This document shows positions 1 to 8,109 of a stretch of DNA of 64,000 bases, in pieces. A model generated the notes under the pieces. It had not been told where the DNA came from, made no database searches, and was given only the letters and a program-made list of their open reading frames with translations. The DNA comes from Nocardia sp. SYP-A9097. GTDB taxonomy: Bacteria > Actinomycetota > Actinomycetes > Mycobacteriales > Mycobacteriaceae. The stretch lies in contig NZ_WJIC01000005.1 of the NCBI RefSeq assembly GCF_009649815.1, positions 1 through 64,000 of the forward strand, read 5' to 3'. The position numbers and the translations under genes are program-made. Positions within the stretch are counted from its first letter, which is position 1; every line of letters begins with the position of its first letter.

Positions 1-57
1 CTCGGGCGGATCACCTTCGGCCTCCGGCGGGGTTCGGAGGATGGCCACGATTTTTCG

Positions 58-98
58 GTGTGGGAACCTCGTCTGCCGTACCCGGCTTTCGCTCCCCC
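58..98 (+). repeat. Left copy of a 41-bp inverted repeat
   Basis: Read on the plus strand this segment matches the reverse complement of 588-628 at 34 of 41 positions. The core CGTCTGCCGTACCCG is identical in both. Each copy is followed inward by a G/C palindrome and then an A/C-rich tract, so the shared unit may be longer than the alignable part. Function unknown. Confidence 0.7.
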
Positions 99-218
99 TT
101 TTGGGCGCGAATACTCACGACCCAGCCGGGCTGGGCGGCCGTGGTCCCGATCTCGAGCAAAAAACCCAAACCCCAAACCCCAAAGACCAAAACCCCCAAA
201 TCCCCCACCCTCCGAAGC

Positions 219-286
219 CATCACACCCCGTGTCTCACCGGCACACCCCTTGTACGCGGTGTGCCGCAATGAGACGGGGTGTGATG
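219..286. repeat. 68-bp near-perfect hairpin
   Basis: Outer arms CATCACACCCC and GGGGTGTGATG pair perfectly. They continue through TGTCTCA and TGAGAC with a 2-base bulge, and an inner stem GGCACACCCC with GCGGTGTGCC has one mismatch around a TTGTAC loop. The whole forms a strong cruciform or RNA hairpin. It lacks a following T-run on either strand, so it does not look like an ordinary intrinsic terminator. Confidence 0.65.
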
Positions 287-572
287 AGTCGGTAGGGGTG
301 TGCGCGGTCCCCCTAGGATGCGCCACCTTGCCTGAATTGTCCGCTTCGGGTGGGTGGACTCTGACGGGACAGCGCGCATGTGGTTCGAACAGCCCCTGTC
401 AGTGTTGTTCGATCCCAGACGTGCTGTCCGATCCCAACGGGGGTGTCCGGTTCTCTGTCTTTTGGGCCTTTAGGCCCTTCTTGTCCAGGCGTCTTTTGTC
501 TTTTCGGGTTTTTGTCTTTTCGGGTCTTGTCCTTGAACGCAACCACAACCAGGCCCCCCGTCAGGAAGTGTC

Positions 573-596
573 AGCTCCCCGCCTGATGGGGGAGCT
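573..596. repeat. 8-bp-stem hairpin next to right repeat copy
   Basis: AGCTCCCC at 573-580 and GGGGAGCT at 589-596 are perfect complements around an 8-base loop. It overlaps the right repeat copy. The left copy is followed by an analogous hairpin at about 88-111 with 8 of 9 pairs, so a hairpin at this place is a shared property of the repeat. Confidence 0.5.
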
Positions 597-628
597 AAAA
601 TCGGGTACGGCAGACGAAGCAACCACAC
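588..628 (-). repeat. Right copy of the 41-bp inverted repeat
   Basis: Reverse-complement partner of 58-98 (34 of 41 identical). The two copies face each other with about 490 bp between them. No transposase lies between them, so this is not a simple insertion sequence. Confidence 0.7.
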
Positions 629-767
629 TGCCAGTTCTGCTCTGCAGCCCGTTTGGGCAAAGCAATACCATCCCCACCCGAACCGACATGGGTCGGCCAC
701 AGAACTCGAATCGAACCCGTCTTAGCCCGCACGCGTATACCTCTCCGGGGGACAACCAAAGGACGAG

Positions 768-1904
768 ATGCCGCCCATTCCCAGAACCATCGCCCTCCTG
801 GCCGTCACAGTCACTGCGGTACTCCTCACGGCAGGATCCACCGCAGCCGAACCGGCCTCCCTGCAGGACCGCCTGCAGACCGGCCTGGATGAGAGCGTCT
901 CCGGAGCTGGAGTCCCCGGCGCGCAACTGGTACTCACCGAGGGCGATGGAATTCTCCAGATCAACAGCGGCGCAGGAGATCTCGGTTCCAACGCACCGTT
1001 CCCCGACAACGCGCAGGTGCGGATCGCCAGTAATACGAAGGCTTTTGTCTCCTCGGTGATGCTGCAGTTGGTAGGCGAGGGGAGAGTTGATCTGGATGCC
1101 CCGGTGGAGCGCTATCTGCCAGGGGTGGTCCAGGGCCCGGGCGGCGATGGGAATGTGATCACCATTCGAAATCTGTTGCAGCACACCAGTGGTATCCCCG
1201 ACTATCTGACGGATCTGAATCTGGACTCGGTGGCCGCGCTGCAGCAGCCCAAGCCGGTCGGTGAGTTGATTCGGCTGGGCCTGGACAAGACGAAGGATTT
1301 CGAGCCCGGGGAGCGGTCCGGGTATTCCAATACCAACTATCTGATCGCGGGCCAGGTGGTCGAGCGGGTGACCGGGCTGCCGGTCGGCGTGGAGGTGACG
1401 CGCAGGATTCTGATTCCGCTCGGTCTGTTGGATACCTACTGGCCGTTGTACCCCGCCGAGCAGGTGATTCGGGGGCCGCATGCGCGGGCCTATCACGACT
1501 TCGACGGAAATCTGGTGGATATCACCGATATCGATGCCGGGTGGGGGTTGCCGGATGGGGCGATGGTCTCCACGGGCGCGGATTTGAATCGTTTCTTCAT
1601 GGCGCTGCTACAGGGGCGTGTGGTGGGCGCGGCGGAATTGGCGCAGATGCAGCGCACGGTGCCGAGTGGGGATTGGCGCAGGTCGGAGGATTTCGGGCTG
1701 GGACTGTTCCATTGGACCACCTCGTGCGGGATCCAGGCGTGGGGCCATGGCGGGACCATGCACGGCACTTTCGTGTACGGCGGTGCGACGGCCGAGCGCT
1801 CGGTGACCGTGAGTATGAATCAGCTGCCCGATATTCTGGGCGCCCGTGCCCGCAATACCGACTTGGACGAGGTCGTCGATGCGGCGTTGTGCGCGCAGGG
1901 GTGA
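768..1904 (+). CDS. Exported serine hydrolase, beta-lactamase / DD-carboxypeptidase family
   Basis: A 378-residue protein of the class C beta-lactamase-like family (PF00144), which includes DD-peptidases and esterases. Residues 1-28 are a signal peptide with a long hydrophobic core, so it acts outside the membrane. The active-site set is visible: S88-N-T-K91 (SxxK), Y186-S-N188 (YxN) and H327-G-G (HxG). Start ATG 768 is supported by AAAGGA five bases upstream. It stands alone ahead of the polysaccharide locus. The family does not fix the substrate: peptidoglycan stem peptide or an ester are both possible, and whether it serves the neighbouring locus is unknown. Confidence 0.85.
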   Translation: MPPIPRTIALLAVTVTAVLLTAGSTAAEPASLQDRLQTGLDESVSGAGVPGAQLVLTEGDGILQINSGAGDLGSNAPFPDNAQVRIASNTKAFVSSVMLQLVGEGRVDLDAPVERYLPGVVQGPGGDGNVITIRNLLQHTSGIPDYLTDLNLDSVAALQQPKPVGELIRLGLDKTKDFEPGERSGYSNTNYLIAGQVVERVTGLPVGVEVTRRILIPLGLLDTYWPLYPAEQVIRGPHARAYHDFDGNLVDITDIDAGWGLPDGAMVSTGADLNRFFMALLQGRVVGAAELAQMQRTVPSGDWRRSEDFGLGLFHWTTSCGIQAWGHGGTMHGTFVYGGATAERSVTVSMNQLPDILGARARNTDLDEVVDAALCAQG

Positions 1905-1984
1905 AACTGTGCGCGTAACCGGTCCATAAGATAGATTCGCTGCGTTCGGGTGCTTGGCAGGGCGAGCAGAGCGAGTGCGGGGAA

Positions 1985-3163
1985 TTGAAGATACTGGTCG
2001 AGAACGGCGAGTATGGGTTACACAATCGCGGTGATATAGCCACGATGATCATGACGGTGCAACGACTGCGGGAGCGTTGGCCGCATGCCCGGATCGGTAT
2101 GCTCACCGCGGAGCCGCGCGTATTGCGTGCGGTGCTTCCCGAGGCCGAACCCATACACGCCGGCGGTGGATGGCAGTGGGGCAGAGGCGGTTTCGCCGGT
2201 CAGCTGGAGCAGTTGACCGCGGCGAAGGTGACCGGCCCCACCGCGCTGAAGTGGCGCGAGGCGACCGAAGCTCCACTGCGGCAATTGCGCGGGGTCGGTG
2301 ATCGGCTCCGCTTCGAGGCGCAAGCCCTCATCGGTAAGGAAACCCCGGCGGGGATGCCGCCGCTGCCACCGGTTCCGGCCGCCATAACTGAGGCCGATCT
2401 CGTCATTGCGCAGGGCGGCGGGTATCTCGCCGATATCGACCTGTACCAGGCGCATCGCACCCTGAATCTGCTGGAACACGCTCGGGCCCTAGGCATTCCG
2501 ACCGCCATGATCGGCCAGGGTATCGGTCCCATCCACGATCGCGAGCTGTTGCGCCGTGCCTTCGAGGTGCTGCCCGGGGTGGATCTGATATCCCTGCGCG
2601 AGGGTCTGCGCGGCCCGAAGCTGCTGGCCGAGATCGGTGTCCCGGCCGAGCGTGTCGAGGTGACCGGTGATGACTCCGTGGAGTTCGCCTACCGCATGCG
2701 GCGCGCGGAGATCGGCGCGGATCTGGGCGTGTGCCTGCGTGATTCCGAGTACGACCGGTTCGGTCACACGGTGCCGGGCGCGGTCGCGATCGCTCGCTCG
2801 GGTGCCGCCGAGGAGGTTGCTCGCCGGGTATCGCGTTGTCGGGTACTGGTCACCAGTGCCTATCACCTGGCGGTTTTCGCGCTCTCGCAGGGTATTCCGG
2901 CGGTTGCTGTAACGGCATCGGAGTACTGCGACGACAGGTTCTACGGATTGGCCGATATGTTCGGCGCCGGCTTGCGGGTCGTGCGGCTGGGTGTGGACGA
3001 CCTGGAATCCGAACTGCCCCTGGCGGTCCGGGAGTTGTGGGAGTCCGCGCCGGAGCTGCGCGATACGCTGCAGCAGCGGGCTGTCGAGCAGATCGATTCC
3101 GTTCGCGCGGGCCTGGACCGAGTGTTCCGGCTGATGGAGCAGCGACCGGCGCCGATCCGTTAA
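1985..3163 (+). CDS. Polysaccharide pyruvyl transferase family protein (copy 1)
   Basis: A 392-residue member of PF04230, enzymes that transfer pyruvate from phosphoenolpyruvate onto sugar hydroxyls to form acidic ketals. Family blocks are clear: GGGYLAD at about 144-150, GQGIGP at about 177-182, TGDD, and the C-terminal block AYHLAVFALSQGIP followed by DMFG. No in-frame ATG exists, so TTG 1985 is the likely start, with GCGGGG just upstream; it begins with the KILVENGEYG that matches copy 2. The gene is 26 bp ahead of a GT2 gene, likely one transcript. The leader contains a GCGAGCAGAGCGAG repeat-like motif. Copy 2 lies at 16520-17884. The acceptor sugar cannot be read from sequence. Confidence 0.85.
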   Translation: MKILVENGEYGLHNRGDIATMIMTVQRLRERWPHARIGMLTAEPRVLRAVLPEAEPIHAGGGWQWGRGGFAGQLEQLTAAKVTGPTALKWREATEAPLRQLRGVGDRLRFEAQALIGKETPAGMPPLPPVPAAITEADLVIAQGGGYLADIDLYQAHRTLNLLEHARALGIPTAMIGQGIGPIHDRELLRRAFEVLPGVDLISLREGLRGPKLLAEIGVPAERVEVTGDDSVEFAYRMRRAEIGADLGVCLRDSEYDRFGHTVPGAVAIARSGAAEEVARRVSRCRVLVTSAYHLAVFALSQGIPAVAVTASEYCDDRFYGLADMFGAGLRVVRLGVDDLESELPLAVRELWESAPELRDTLQQRAVEQIDSVRAGLDRVFRLMEQRPAPIR

Positions 3164-3189
3164 CCCACCGCACCAGCTCAGGGGGAACG

Positions 3190-4026
3190 ATGGCCAACCT
3201 GTCGGTATGCGTCCCGGTGCACGATTCCGGACGTACTCTGCGCGCGACATTGCGCTCGATTCTGGAGCAGGACACCGCTTTCGAAGTGATTGTGCTGGAC
3301 AATGCCAGCACCGACGACACCGTGCGGGTGGCGCACTCGTTCAATGACAAACGCCTGCGCGTGGTACGCAATCGGGTGCCGCTACCCATCGGCGAGAACT
3401 GGAACAAGTGCGTTTCGCTGGCCACCGGCCGCCTGGTGAAGGTCGTCTGTGCCGGTGACATCCTGCTGCCGGGCTCGCTGGACAAGCAGGTGGCGGTCAT
3501 GGGCGATCAGGGTATCGCGGTGTGCGCCTCGAAGTTTCAGGTCGTCGACGCCGACGGTCGGGTCGAGCAGACCGGGCTGGGGCTGCCGAATCTGCTGGGG
3601 CAGCGCGATTCCCGGACACTGCTGCGCACCATTGTGCGGCGCGGCCCCGCCGATTTCGGCCCGACCGCCACGGCCATGTTCCGGCGCAAGGATTTCGAGC
3701 GCGTCGGTGGGTTCCGCGGTGATCCGGCGCTGCCCATGGATGTGGATCTGATCGCCCGGCTGAGCGCCTTCGGCCTGTTCTACGGCATGTCGGAAAGCCT
3801 TGCCGCCTGGCGGGATTCACGGTTCAACCGGTACGGCGAAACCGGCACCGCCGCCAAGATCGCGCAGCTGCTGCGTTTCCAGCATCGGCTGGGCCGGGAG
3901 TATCCACGGTTGATCGGGCGCGGCGCGGTGCTCGGCGGTGATCTGCGGCTGGTGCGCGCGGCCCTGCATCGAGTGCGTATCCGGGCGGCGGCTGCCCTGC
4001 TGCGCCGCCCGGAGCTACTACGCTGA
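3190..4026 (+). CDS. Glycosyltransferase family 2
   Basis: A 278-residue cytoplasmic GT-A enzyme. The N-terminal nucleotide-binding part is typical (SVCVPVHDSGRTLRATLRSI, then VLDNASTDDT). The metal-binding acidic motif is CAGD at about residue 90 rather than a DDD, an unusual but tolerated form. ATG 3190 follows AGGGGGAACG and replaces a much longer upstream open frame that only shadows the preceding gene. It should add one sugar to the lipid-linked repeat unit; donor and acceptor are unknown. It follows the pyruvyltransferase by 26 bp. Confidence 0.82.
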   Translation: MANLSVCVPVHDSGRTLRATLRSILEQDTAFEVIVLDNASTDDTVRVAHSFNDKRLRVVRNRVPLPIGENWNKCVSLATGRLVKVVCAGDILLPGSLDKQVAVMGDQGIAVCASKFQVVDADGRVEQTGLGLPNLLGQRDSRTLLRTIVRRGPADFGPTATAMFRRKDFERVGGFRGDPALPMDVDLIARLSAFGLFYGMSESLAAWRDSRFNRYGETGTAAKIAQLLRFQHRLGREYPRLIGRGAVLGGDLRLVRAALHRVRIRAAAALLRRPELLR

Positions 4027-4049
4027 AAAGTATTGCCCGGGAACAGAAA

Positions 4050-4676
4050 TCAGTTGGTCCAGAGCGGACCGTAGGTGGTGACGCTGTCACCGTTACCGGA
4101 GACGATCTTGACCCACGGCCGGATGGTGGTCTGGCCGAGGACACCGGTGACGGTGCCGTGGAAGCCGGACATCTGGATGTACCCGTCCGCGCCGGAGATA
4201 TCCCCGCCCGCGGCCTCGACGGTCTGGATGCCGGGTCCGAAGCCGACCGCCAATTCGAGGCCGAGCTGCGGAATCAGGCTGTTGACGTCGATCTTCGGAT
4301 CATTGCCGATCTCCAGTCCGAGGCTCGGCGTCCACCACTGGAATTTGATCCGCCCGTCCAGGGTGGCCGGATAGCCCACCTGGTAGCCCATGGTGATGTG
4401 GCCACTCCAGCTCGAGGCATCCGGGCCGCTGATACGGAATGCCGCCCTGCCGTCGTGGAACCACTCACGACTCAGCGGATTTCCGTCCAGCGGTGGCACG
4501 AAGCTGACGTGCGTATCGGACAGGATGGCCTCGACCGTGCGCTGCTGGTGATCGAGGATCGAGCTGCTGCTGTCCACCCCCGCGAGGGAGACACTGGTCC
4601 CCATGGCGAGGCCGACGGTGAGTGCGGCCGCGACGGCCATGGTGCGCGCGGTTGCGCGCTGCGTGGAGCTCTTCAT
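4050..4676 (-). CDS. MspA family porin
   Basis: A 208-residue secreted protein with an N-terminal signal peptide (MKSSTQRATARTMAVAAALT) and the MspA-family body, including WWTPSLGLEIGND and the GGDISGADGYIQMSGFHGTV region. MspA porins form octameric channels in the mycolate outer membrane. ATG 4676 is chosen over two upstream starts because GGGGAA lies five bases before it and the signal peptide then starts normally. Finding it among sugar-biosynthesis genes is unusual; it may be a bystander or may help traffic through the outer membrane near the polymer. The family call is strong, the role inferred. Confidence 0.85.
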   Translation of the reverse strand: MKSSTQRATARTMAVAAALTVGLAMGTSVSLAGVDSSSSILDHQQRTVEAILSDTHVSFVPPLDGNPLSREWFHDGRAAFRISGPDASSWSGHITMGYQVGYPATLDGRIKFQWWTPSLGLEIGNDPKIDVNSLIPQLGLELAVGFGPGIQTVEAAGGDISGADGYIQMSGFHGTVTGVLGQTTIRPWVKIVSGNGDSVTTYGPLWTN

Positions 4677-4736
4677 GATGTTCCCCATTCCCTCATCAGG
4701 TACTGCCCTCATCAGGTGTTGCGTTATGCGTCCAGC

Positions 4737-5855
4737 TCAGTCGTGCACGGTTGGATTCAGTACCCACCTCCCCTCCAGTTCCGGCCACTGCGTTCGGACT
4801 TCGGGCAGTAGGTCGGGCAAGGTGAGCAGGACCCGATCCGGCTGTGCGGCAACGAGTTCCGACGGCGCGATAATCGGAACATCGGTGCCGGGCATACGGC
4901 GGCCCTGCTTGGCGGGCGAGGCATCGGCGACGGCGGTGAGCAGACTTCGGTGTACACCCGCCAGATGCAGCAAGGCTACCGCCCGCGAGGCCGCGCCGTA
5001 CGCGAAAACCCGGTGACCGGAGGCGTTTTCGCGTTCCAGCCAGGCGCGTAGGGTGCGCCCCTGGTCGTCGGCGGCCTGCTGCAGGGTGCGCACCGCGATC
5101 GCCGCGGTCTCGGAATCGGTGCCGAACAACGCGGATTCGGCATCGAGAATTCGGTTCACGACCGGATCGGCTGGGGCACTGCCGAGTTCGGCTGGACCGT
5201 GTACCGCGGCGACCAGAACCGTTCCGCCGTACAGGCCGAACTCCCATGCCGCCGCCACCCGCATCCCGGCCGCGGCGAGCAAAAGCCGCAGGGTGCGCAG
5301 TGTGTAGTACGCGAAGTGGCCGTGCCGCAGAGCATTCCACTGACCGTGGCCGACAATCGCTGCCAGGGAGTGGAATTGCAGCAGCAGTACGCCATCGGCC
5401 GCCGTCGCTGCGGCCCGCTCATGGAAGGCCGCGCGCTGATCGGGCTCGTGCATGATGCCGAAGCAGTCGATCACCACATCGGCCGGCTTCTCGGTCACGG
5501 TGCAGCCGCGCGATTGCAGCAGCGGTAGCCAACTGCCACCGTGCGGACTGCCGAATTCGCGTGCGGTGTGCGCGTTCAGCCACCCGGCCGCGTCCACTTC
5601 GACCAGTGCCGCGGCGGCCTGATCGCGTAATGCCTGCGGCTCCACCCCGCGTGGCTCCGATGTGACGGTGTCATCCTCGGCGAGCTGCGCCAGTCCGCAC
5701 GCCGGACACTGATCCATGGCCAGCGGATTGGGCGGGGTGTCGGGTGCGTCCAACAGCGGAAAGTCGTCCGCCGCAGGCATTTTGCCCAGATCCAGCACCC
5801 GTACCAGCCCGGCCGCTCCACAGGCGCGGCATCCCCGCGGCATCTCGGCGCTCAT
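4737..5855 (-). CDS. Sugar C-methyltransferase-like protein with altered SAM motif
   Basis: 372 residues with the layout of sugar C-methyltransferases (TylC3/NovU type): an N-terminal zinc-binding domain with CRACG at about residues 9-13 and CPACG at about 50-54, a middle methyltransferase domain with the conserved H-rich stretch GHGQWNALRHGHFAYYT, and a C-terminal domain. In place of the usual motif I (E-x-G-S-N-D-G, seen as EVASNDGYLL in the paralogue at 8885) it has EFGSPHGGSWLPLL, so SAM binding may be changed or lost. ATG 5855 is 14 bp from the divergent rfbC-like start. It may methylate a deoxysugar or be a non-catalytic relative. Confidence 0.75.
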   Translation of the reverse strand: MSAEMPRGCRACGAAGLVRVLDLGKMPAADDFPLLDAPDTPPNPLAMDQCPACGLAQLAEDDTVTSEPRGVEPQALRDQAAAALVEVDAAGWLNAHTAREFGSPHGGSWLPLLQSRGCTVTEKPADVVIDCFGIMHEPDQRAAFHERAAATAADGVLLLQFHSLAAIVGHGQWNALRHGHFAYYTLRTLRLLLAAAGMRVAAAWEFGLYGGTVLVAAVHGPAELGSAPADPVVNRILDAESALFGTDSETAAIAVRTLQQAADDQGRTLRAWLERENASGHRVFAYGAASRAVALLHLAGVHRSLLTAVADASPAKQGRRMPGTDVPIIAPSELVAAQPDRVLLTLPDLLPEVRTQWPELEGRWVLNPTVHD

Positions 5856-5869
5856 GGCACGATGACCTG

Positions 5870-6427
5870 ATGCGCATCGAAACAACCGAGCTCGCCGACG
5901 TGCTGGTGCTCACCCCGGAGCCGTTCCGGGACGGCCGCGGCCTGTTCACCCGCACCTTCGATGCCGAGGAGTTCGACGCCTACCTGGAGCAGCCCGGCTT
6001 CTCGGCCGCCTTCGTGCAGGATTCGCAGTCCCGGTCCTATCGCGGCGTGGTGCGCGGTATGCACGGCCGGGCGGGCCGGGGTGAGGCGAAGCTGGTGCGT
6101 TGTGCGCACGGCGCGGTACACGATGTGCTGGTGGACATCCGCCCGAACTCGCCGACCTTCGGGCGGCAGCAAGCGTTCCTGCTCGACGACAGCGATTTCC
6201 GGAATCTGTATGTGCCGCCGGGGTTTCTGCACGGCTTCCAGGCGGTGAGCGCGGTCGCCGATGTCTGCTACCGCATCAATCGGGCGCATGATCCGGCCGA
6301 GGATATCGGTATCGCCTACGACGATCCGGATCTGGCGATCGAGTGGCCGCAGCCGGTCACGGTGGTCTCGGACCGCGATGCCTCGGCGCATTCGTGGCGC
6401 GAGCTGCTCGCGGCCTTCGGGCTGTAA
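5870..6427 (+). CDS. rfbC: dTDP-4-dehydrorhamnose 3,5-epimerase family protein
   Basis: 185 residues, the usual RmlC length, cupin fold. RmlC enzymes epimerise C3 and/or C5 of a 4-keto-6-deoxy nucleotide sugar. Conserved blocks: QDSQSRS, RGMHG with the catalytic His, KLVRCAHGAVHDVLVDIR, YVPPGFLHGF, and CYR with the conserved Tyr. The loop after RGMH is shorter than in RmlC, and the second Tyr region reads AHDP, so it may be a C3-only epimerase like those of C-methyl-sugar pathways. The ATG at 5870 is divergent from, and 14 bp away from, the methyltransferase start. Its 3' end faces the sugar operon on the other strand. Confidence 0.83.
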   Translation: MRIETTELADVLVLTPEPFRDGRGLFTRTFDAEEFDAYLEQPGFSAAFVQDSQSRSYRGVVRGMHGRAGRGEAKLVRCAHGAVHDVLVDIRPNSPTFGRQQAFLLDDSDFRNLYVPPGFLHGFQAVSAVADVCYRINRAHDPAEDIGIAYDDPDLAIEWPQPVTVVSDRDASAHSWRELLAAFGL

Positions 6428-6433
6428 TCCCAT

Positions 6434-7462
6434 TCAGGCTCCGATCCGGCGGAGTTCGTCGTCCAGCACGCCGGACTCCTTGAGCGAGGTCAGGTGGGCC
6501 AGCCGGGTGAACCGCTGGAAGAAGGCGTCGGAGGTGAGCCCGCGCGCGGTGTATTCGCGATACAGTTCGGCCGCGCCGTCCGGAATGCTCCAAGCCGCCT
6601 CGAAGCCGAGTTCCTTTCTGGCATAGGAGAAGTCGACCCGATATGAGCGCGGATCGGCACCACTCTCACCGGTGATCAACAGCTTCGAATCCGGCACCGT
6701 TTCCACCACCGCCTGCGCGATCTCGGCGACGGTGAGGTTATTGGTCTCGGTGCCCACGTTGTAGGCCCGGCAGTGGATGGCCTCGAGCGGGGCCGTCAGA
6801 CAGGTGGCGAAGGCGCGGGCAATATCCTGCGCGTGCACCAGCGGCCGCCACGGCGTGCCGTCGGAGAGCACTCGCACCTCGCCGGTGAGCACCGCGTACC
6901 CGACGAGATTATTGAGCACGATATCGGCGCGCAGTCGCGGTGAGAAGCCGAAAGCCGTTGCGTTGCGCAGGAATACGGGGGAGAAGCCCGAGTCCGCGAT
7001 GGCGGCCACATCGTCCTCGACTCGCACCTTGGATTCGGCGTAGGGGGTGAGGGGCCGCAGCGGCGCGTCCTCGGTGACCAGACCGTTCCCGGCCGCACCG
7101 TAGACCGAACAGGTGGAGGCGTAGAGGAACCGGCGCACCCCGGCCGCCTTGGCCAGCCGGGCCAGGCGCACGGAGGCGTGATGATTGATGTCGTAGGTGA
7201 TCTGCGGCGCGAGCGCACCCAGTGGATCGTTCGACAGCGCCGCGAGATGAACCACGGCATCGAATCCGGCCAGCTGTTCGACCGTGACATCGCGCAGATC
7301 CACCGCGATTCCGGGCGGCGGCTCCGGTGCGTCGCCCAGTATGCAATCCGCGAAAAACCCACTGTCCAAACCGGTTACGTCATGTCCGGCCGCCTGTAAC
7401 TCCGGCACCATGACCGTCCCCAGATAGCCTTCGTGCCCGGTGACGAGTACGCGCATGCTCAT
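6434..7462 (-). CDS. NAD-dependent nucleotide-sugar epimerase/dehydratase (SDR)
   Basis: 342 residues, extended short-chain dehydrogenase. The NAD motif TGHEGYLG is at about residues 7-14 and the catalytic YAESK is present, with STCSVYG before it. Enzymes of this set epimerise or dehydrate nucleotide-activated sugars. The start at 7462 overlaps the upstream stop as ATGA; a second ATG at 7456 has a better-spaced GGAGG, so either may be used. It is the last gene of a four-gene operon (10117 down to 6434). Given a cytidylyltransferase upstream, a CDP-sugar substrate is plausible but not shown. Confidence 0.8.
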   Translation of the reverse strand: MSMRVLVTGHEGYLGTVMVPELQAAGHDVTGLDSGFFADCILGDAPEPPPGIAVDLRDVTVEQLAGFDAVVHLAALSNDPLGALAPQITYDINHHASVRLARLAKAAGVRRFLYASTCSVYGAAGNGLVTEDAPLRPLTPYAESKVRVEDDVAAIADSGFSPVFLRNATAFGFSPRLRADIVLNNLVGYAVLTGEVRVLSDGTPWRPLVHAQDIARAFATCLTAPLEAIHCRAYNVGTETNNLTVAEIAQAVVETVPDSKLLITGESGADPRSYRVDFSYARKELGFEAAWSIPDGAAELYREYTARGLTSDAFFQRFTRLAHLTSLKESGVLDDELRRIGA

Positions 7463-8109
7463 GCCCCTCCGAAAGTGATGGTCGCCTTGTCGAGCAGGAA
7501 TGCCTCGGCGTGCCAGGCGCGGCATTGCACGCCGCGCAGCCGGGTCAGCGCGAGGAAGGACTGTTCGTCGAACCAGTCCCGATCCCGTTGTGACGGATAG
7601 TGTTTGAGAAGCAGCTCGGCCTTGAGTTCGGCGTAGCCCTCGGGCAGCGGGTGGAAGACGCTGGGCTGCGGGGTATCGGTCTCCCATTTGAGGATTTCGT
7701 ACCCCAGCACCAGTTGGTCCCGGAACTCGGTGGGCGTCAACTCGGCGAGCAGCCGGTGATCCTGGTGGGCGTCACCGCGCTGCGGCGCGAATACCAGATC
7801 GGGATTGCCGCCCCGGCGCAGGGCCGCGACCGCGTTCTTGGCGCGCTCCCAGTGCGCCGGCGCATAGCCGTCCGGCACATCCAGAATCCGCAGATCCAGC
7901 TCCGCGCCCGGGCAGAAGGCGGCCAAGGCACGCTCTTCCTCACCGGCGCGTTCGGTGCCCGCGCCGGTGAGTACGAGCGCTCGAATGCGCAGTCCTGGAA
8001 CGGCATTGGCCAGAGTCAGCAGGGTGCCGCCGAGTCCGATGGCCAGATCGTCGCAGTGTGCGGCGAGCAGTGCGATCTCCCGCACCGCTCCCGTATCGAG
8101 TCGGATCAT
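7459..8109 (-). CDS. PIG-L family deacetylase
   Basis: 216 residues of the PIG-L/LmbE family (PF02585), zinc-dependent hydrolases that remove N-acetyl groups from GlcNAc-type sugars. The metal motif appears as AHCDDLAIGLGG near residue 16 (family form A-H-x-D-D) and the second motif as AHQDH near residue 115. ATG 8109 overlaps the preceding stop by 4 bp and its own stop overlaps the next gene by 4 bp. In this setting it would free an amino group on a sugar nucleotide or lipid-linked sugar, a possible acceptor site for one of the acyltransferases in the locus (inference). Confidence 0.82.
   Translation of the reverse strand: MIRLDTGAVREIALLAAHCDDLAIGLGGTLLTLANAVPGLRIRALVLTGAGTERAGEEERALAAFCPGAELDLRILDVPDGYAPAHWERAKNAVAALRRGGNPDLVFAPQRGDAHQDHRLLAELTPTEFRDQLVLGYEILKWETDTPQPSVFHPLPEGYAELKAELLLKHYPSQRDRDWFDEQSFLALTRLRGVQCRAWHAEAFLLDKATITFGGA

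Larger units (their letters stand above)
1..767. other. Gene-free region rich in palindromes
   Basis: No reading frame here shows a recognisable family, a signal peptide or a good ribosome binding site, so I see no gene. The stretch holds A/C-rich low-complexity tracts at about 161-205, T-rich tracts at about 480-535 in which GTCTTTTCGGGT occurs twice, and several perfect or near-perfect palindromes: CCCAGCCGGGCTGGG at 121-135, the long hairpin at 219-286, GGGCCTTTAGGCCC at 464-477, and an 8-bp-stem hairpin at 573-596. A 41-bp inverted repeat (58-98 and 588-628) brackets most of it. The promoter of the hydrolase gene at 768 must lie in its last part. Confidence 0.6.

Noticed and set aside
480..535. 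Intrinsic terminator from the T-rich tract after GGGCCTTTAGGCCC
   Set aside because: The stem is followed by a mixed T/C/G stretch with GTCTTTTCGGGT twice, and no gene ends nearby, so I do not call it a terminator.
681..735. Possible tRNA 3' half (GGTTCGATTC on the minus strand)
   Set aside because: The T-arm stem does not pair (ACGGG against CGAGT) and no acceptor stem or anticodon arm is visible.
58..1059. A 333-codon plus-strand frame through the repeat island
   Set aside because: Low-complexity Pro/Arg/Ser content, crosses the hairpins, and overlaps the true hydrolase gene in another frame.
561..1496. A 311-codon minus-strand frame over the hydrolase gene
   Set aside because: Runs antisense through the whole catalytic region of the clear hydrolase on the plus strand and has no signature of its own.
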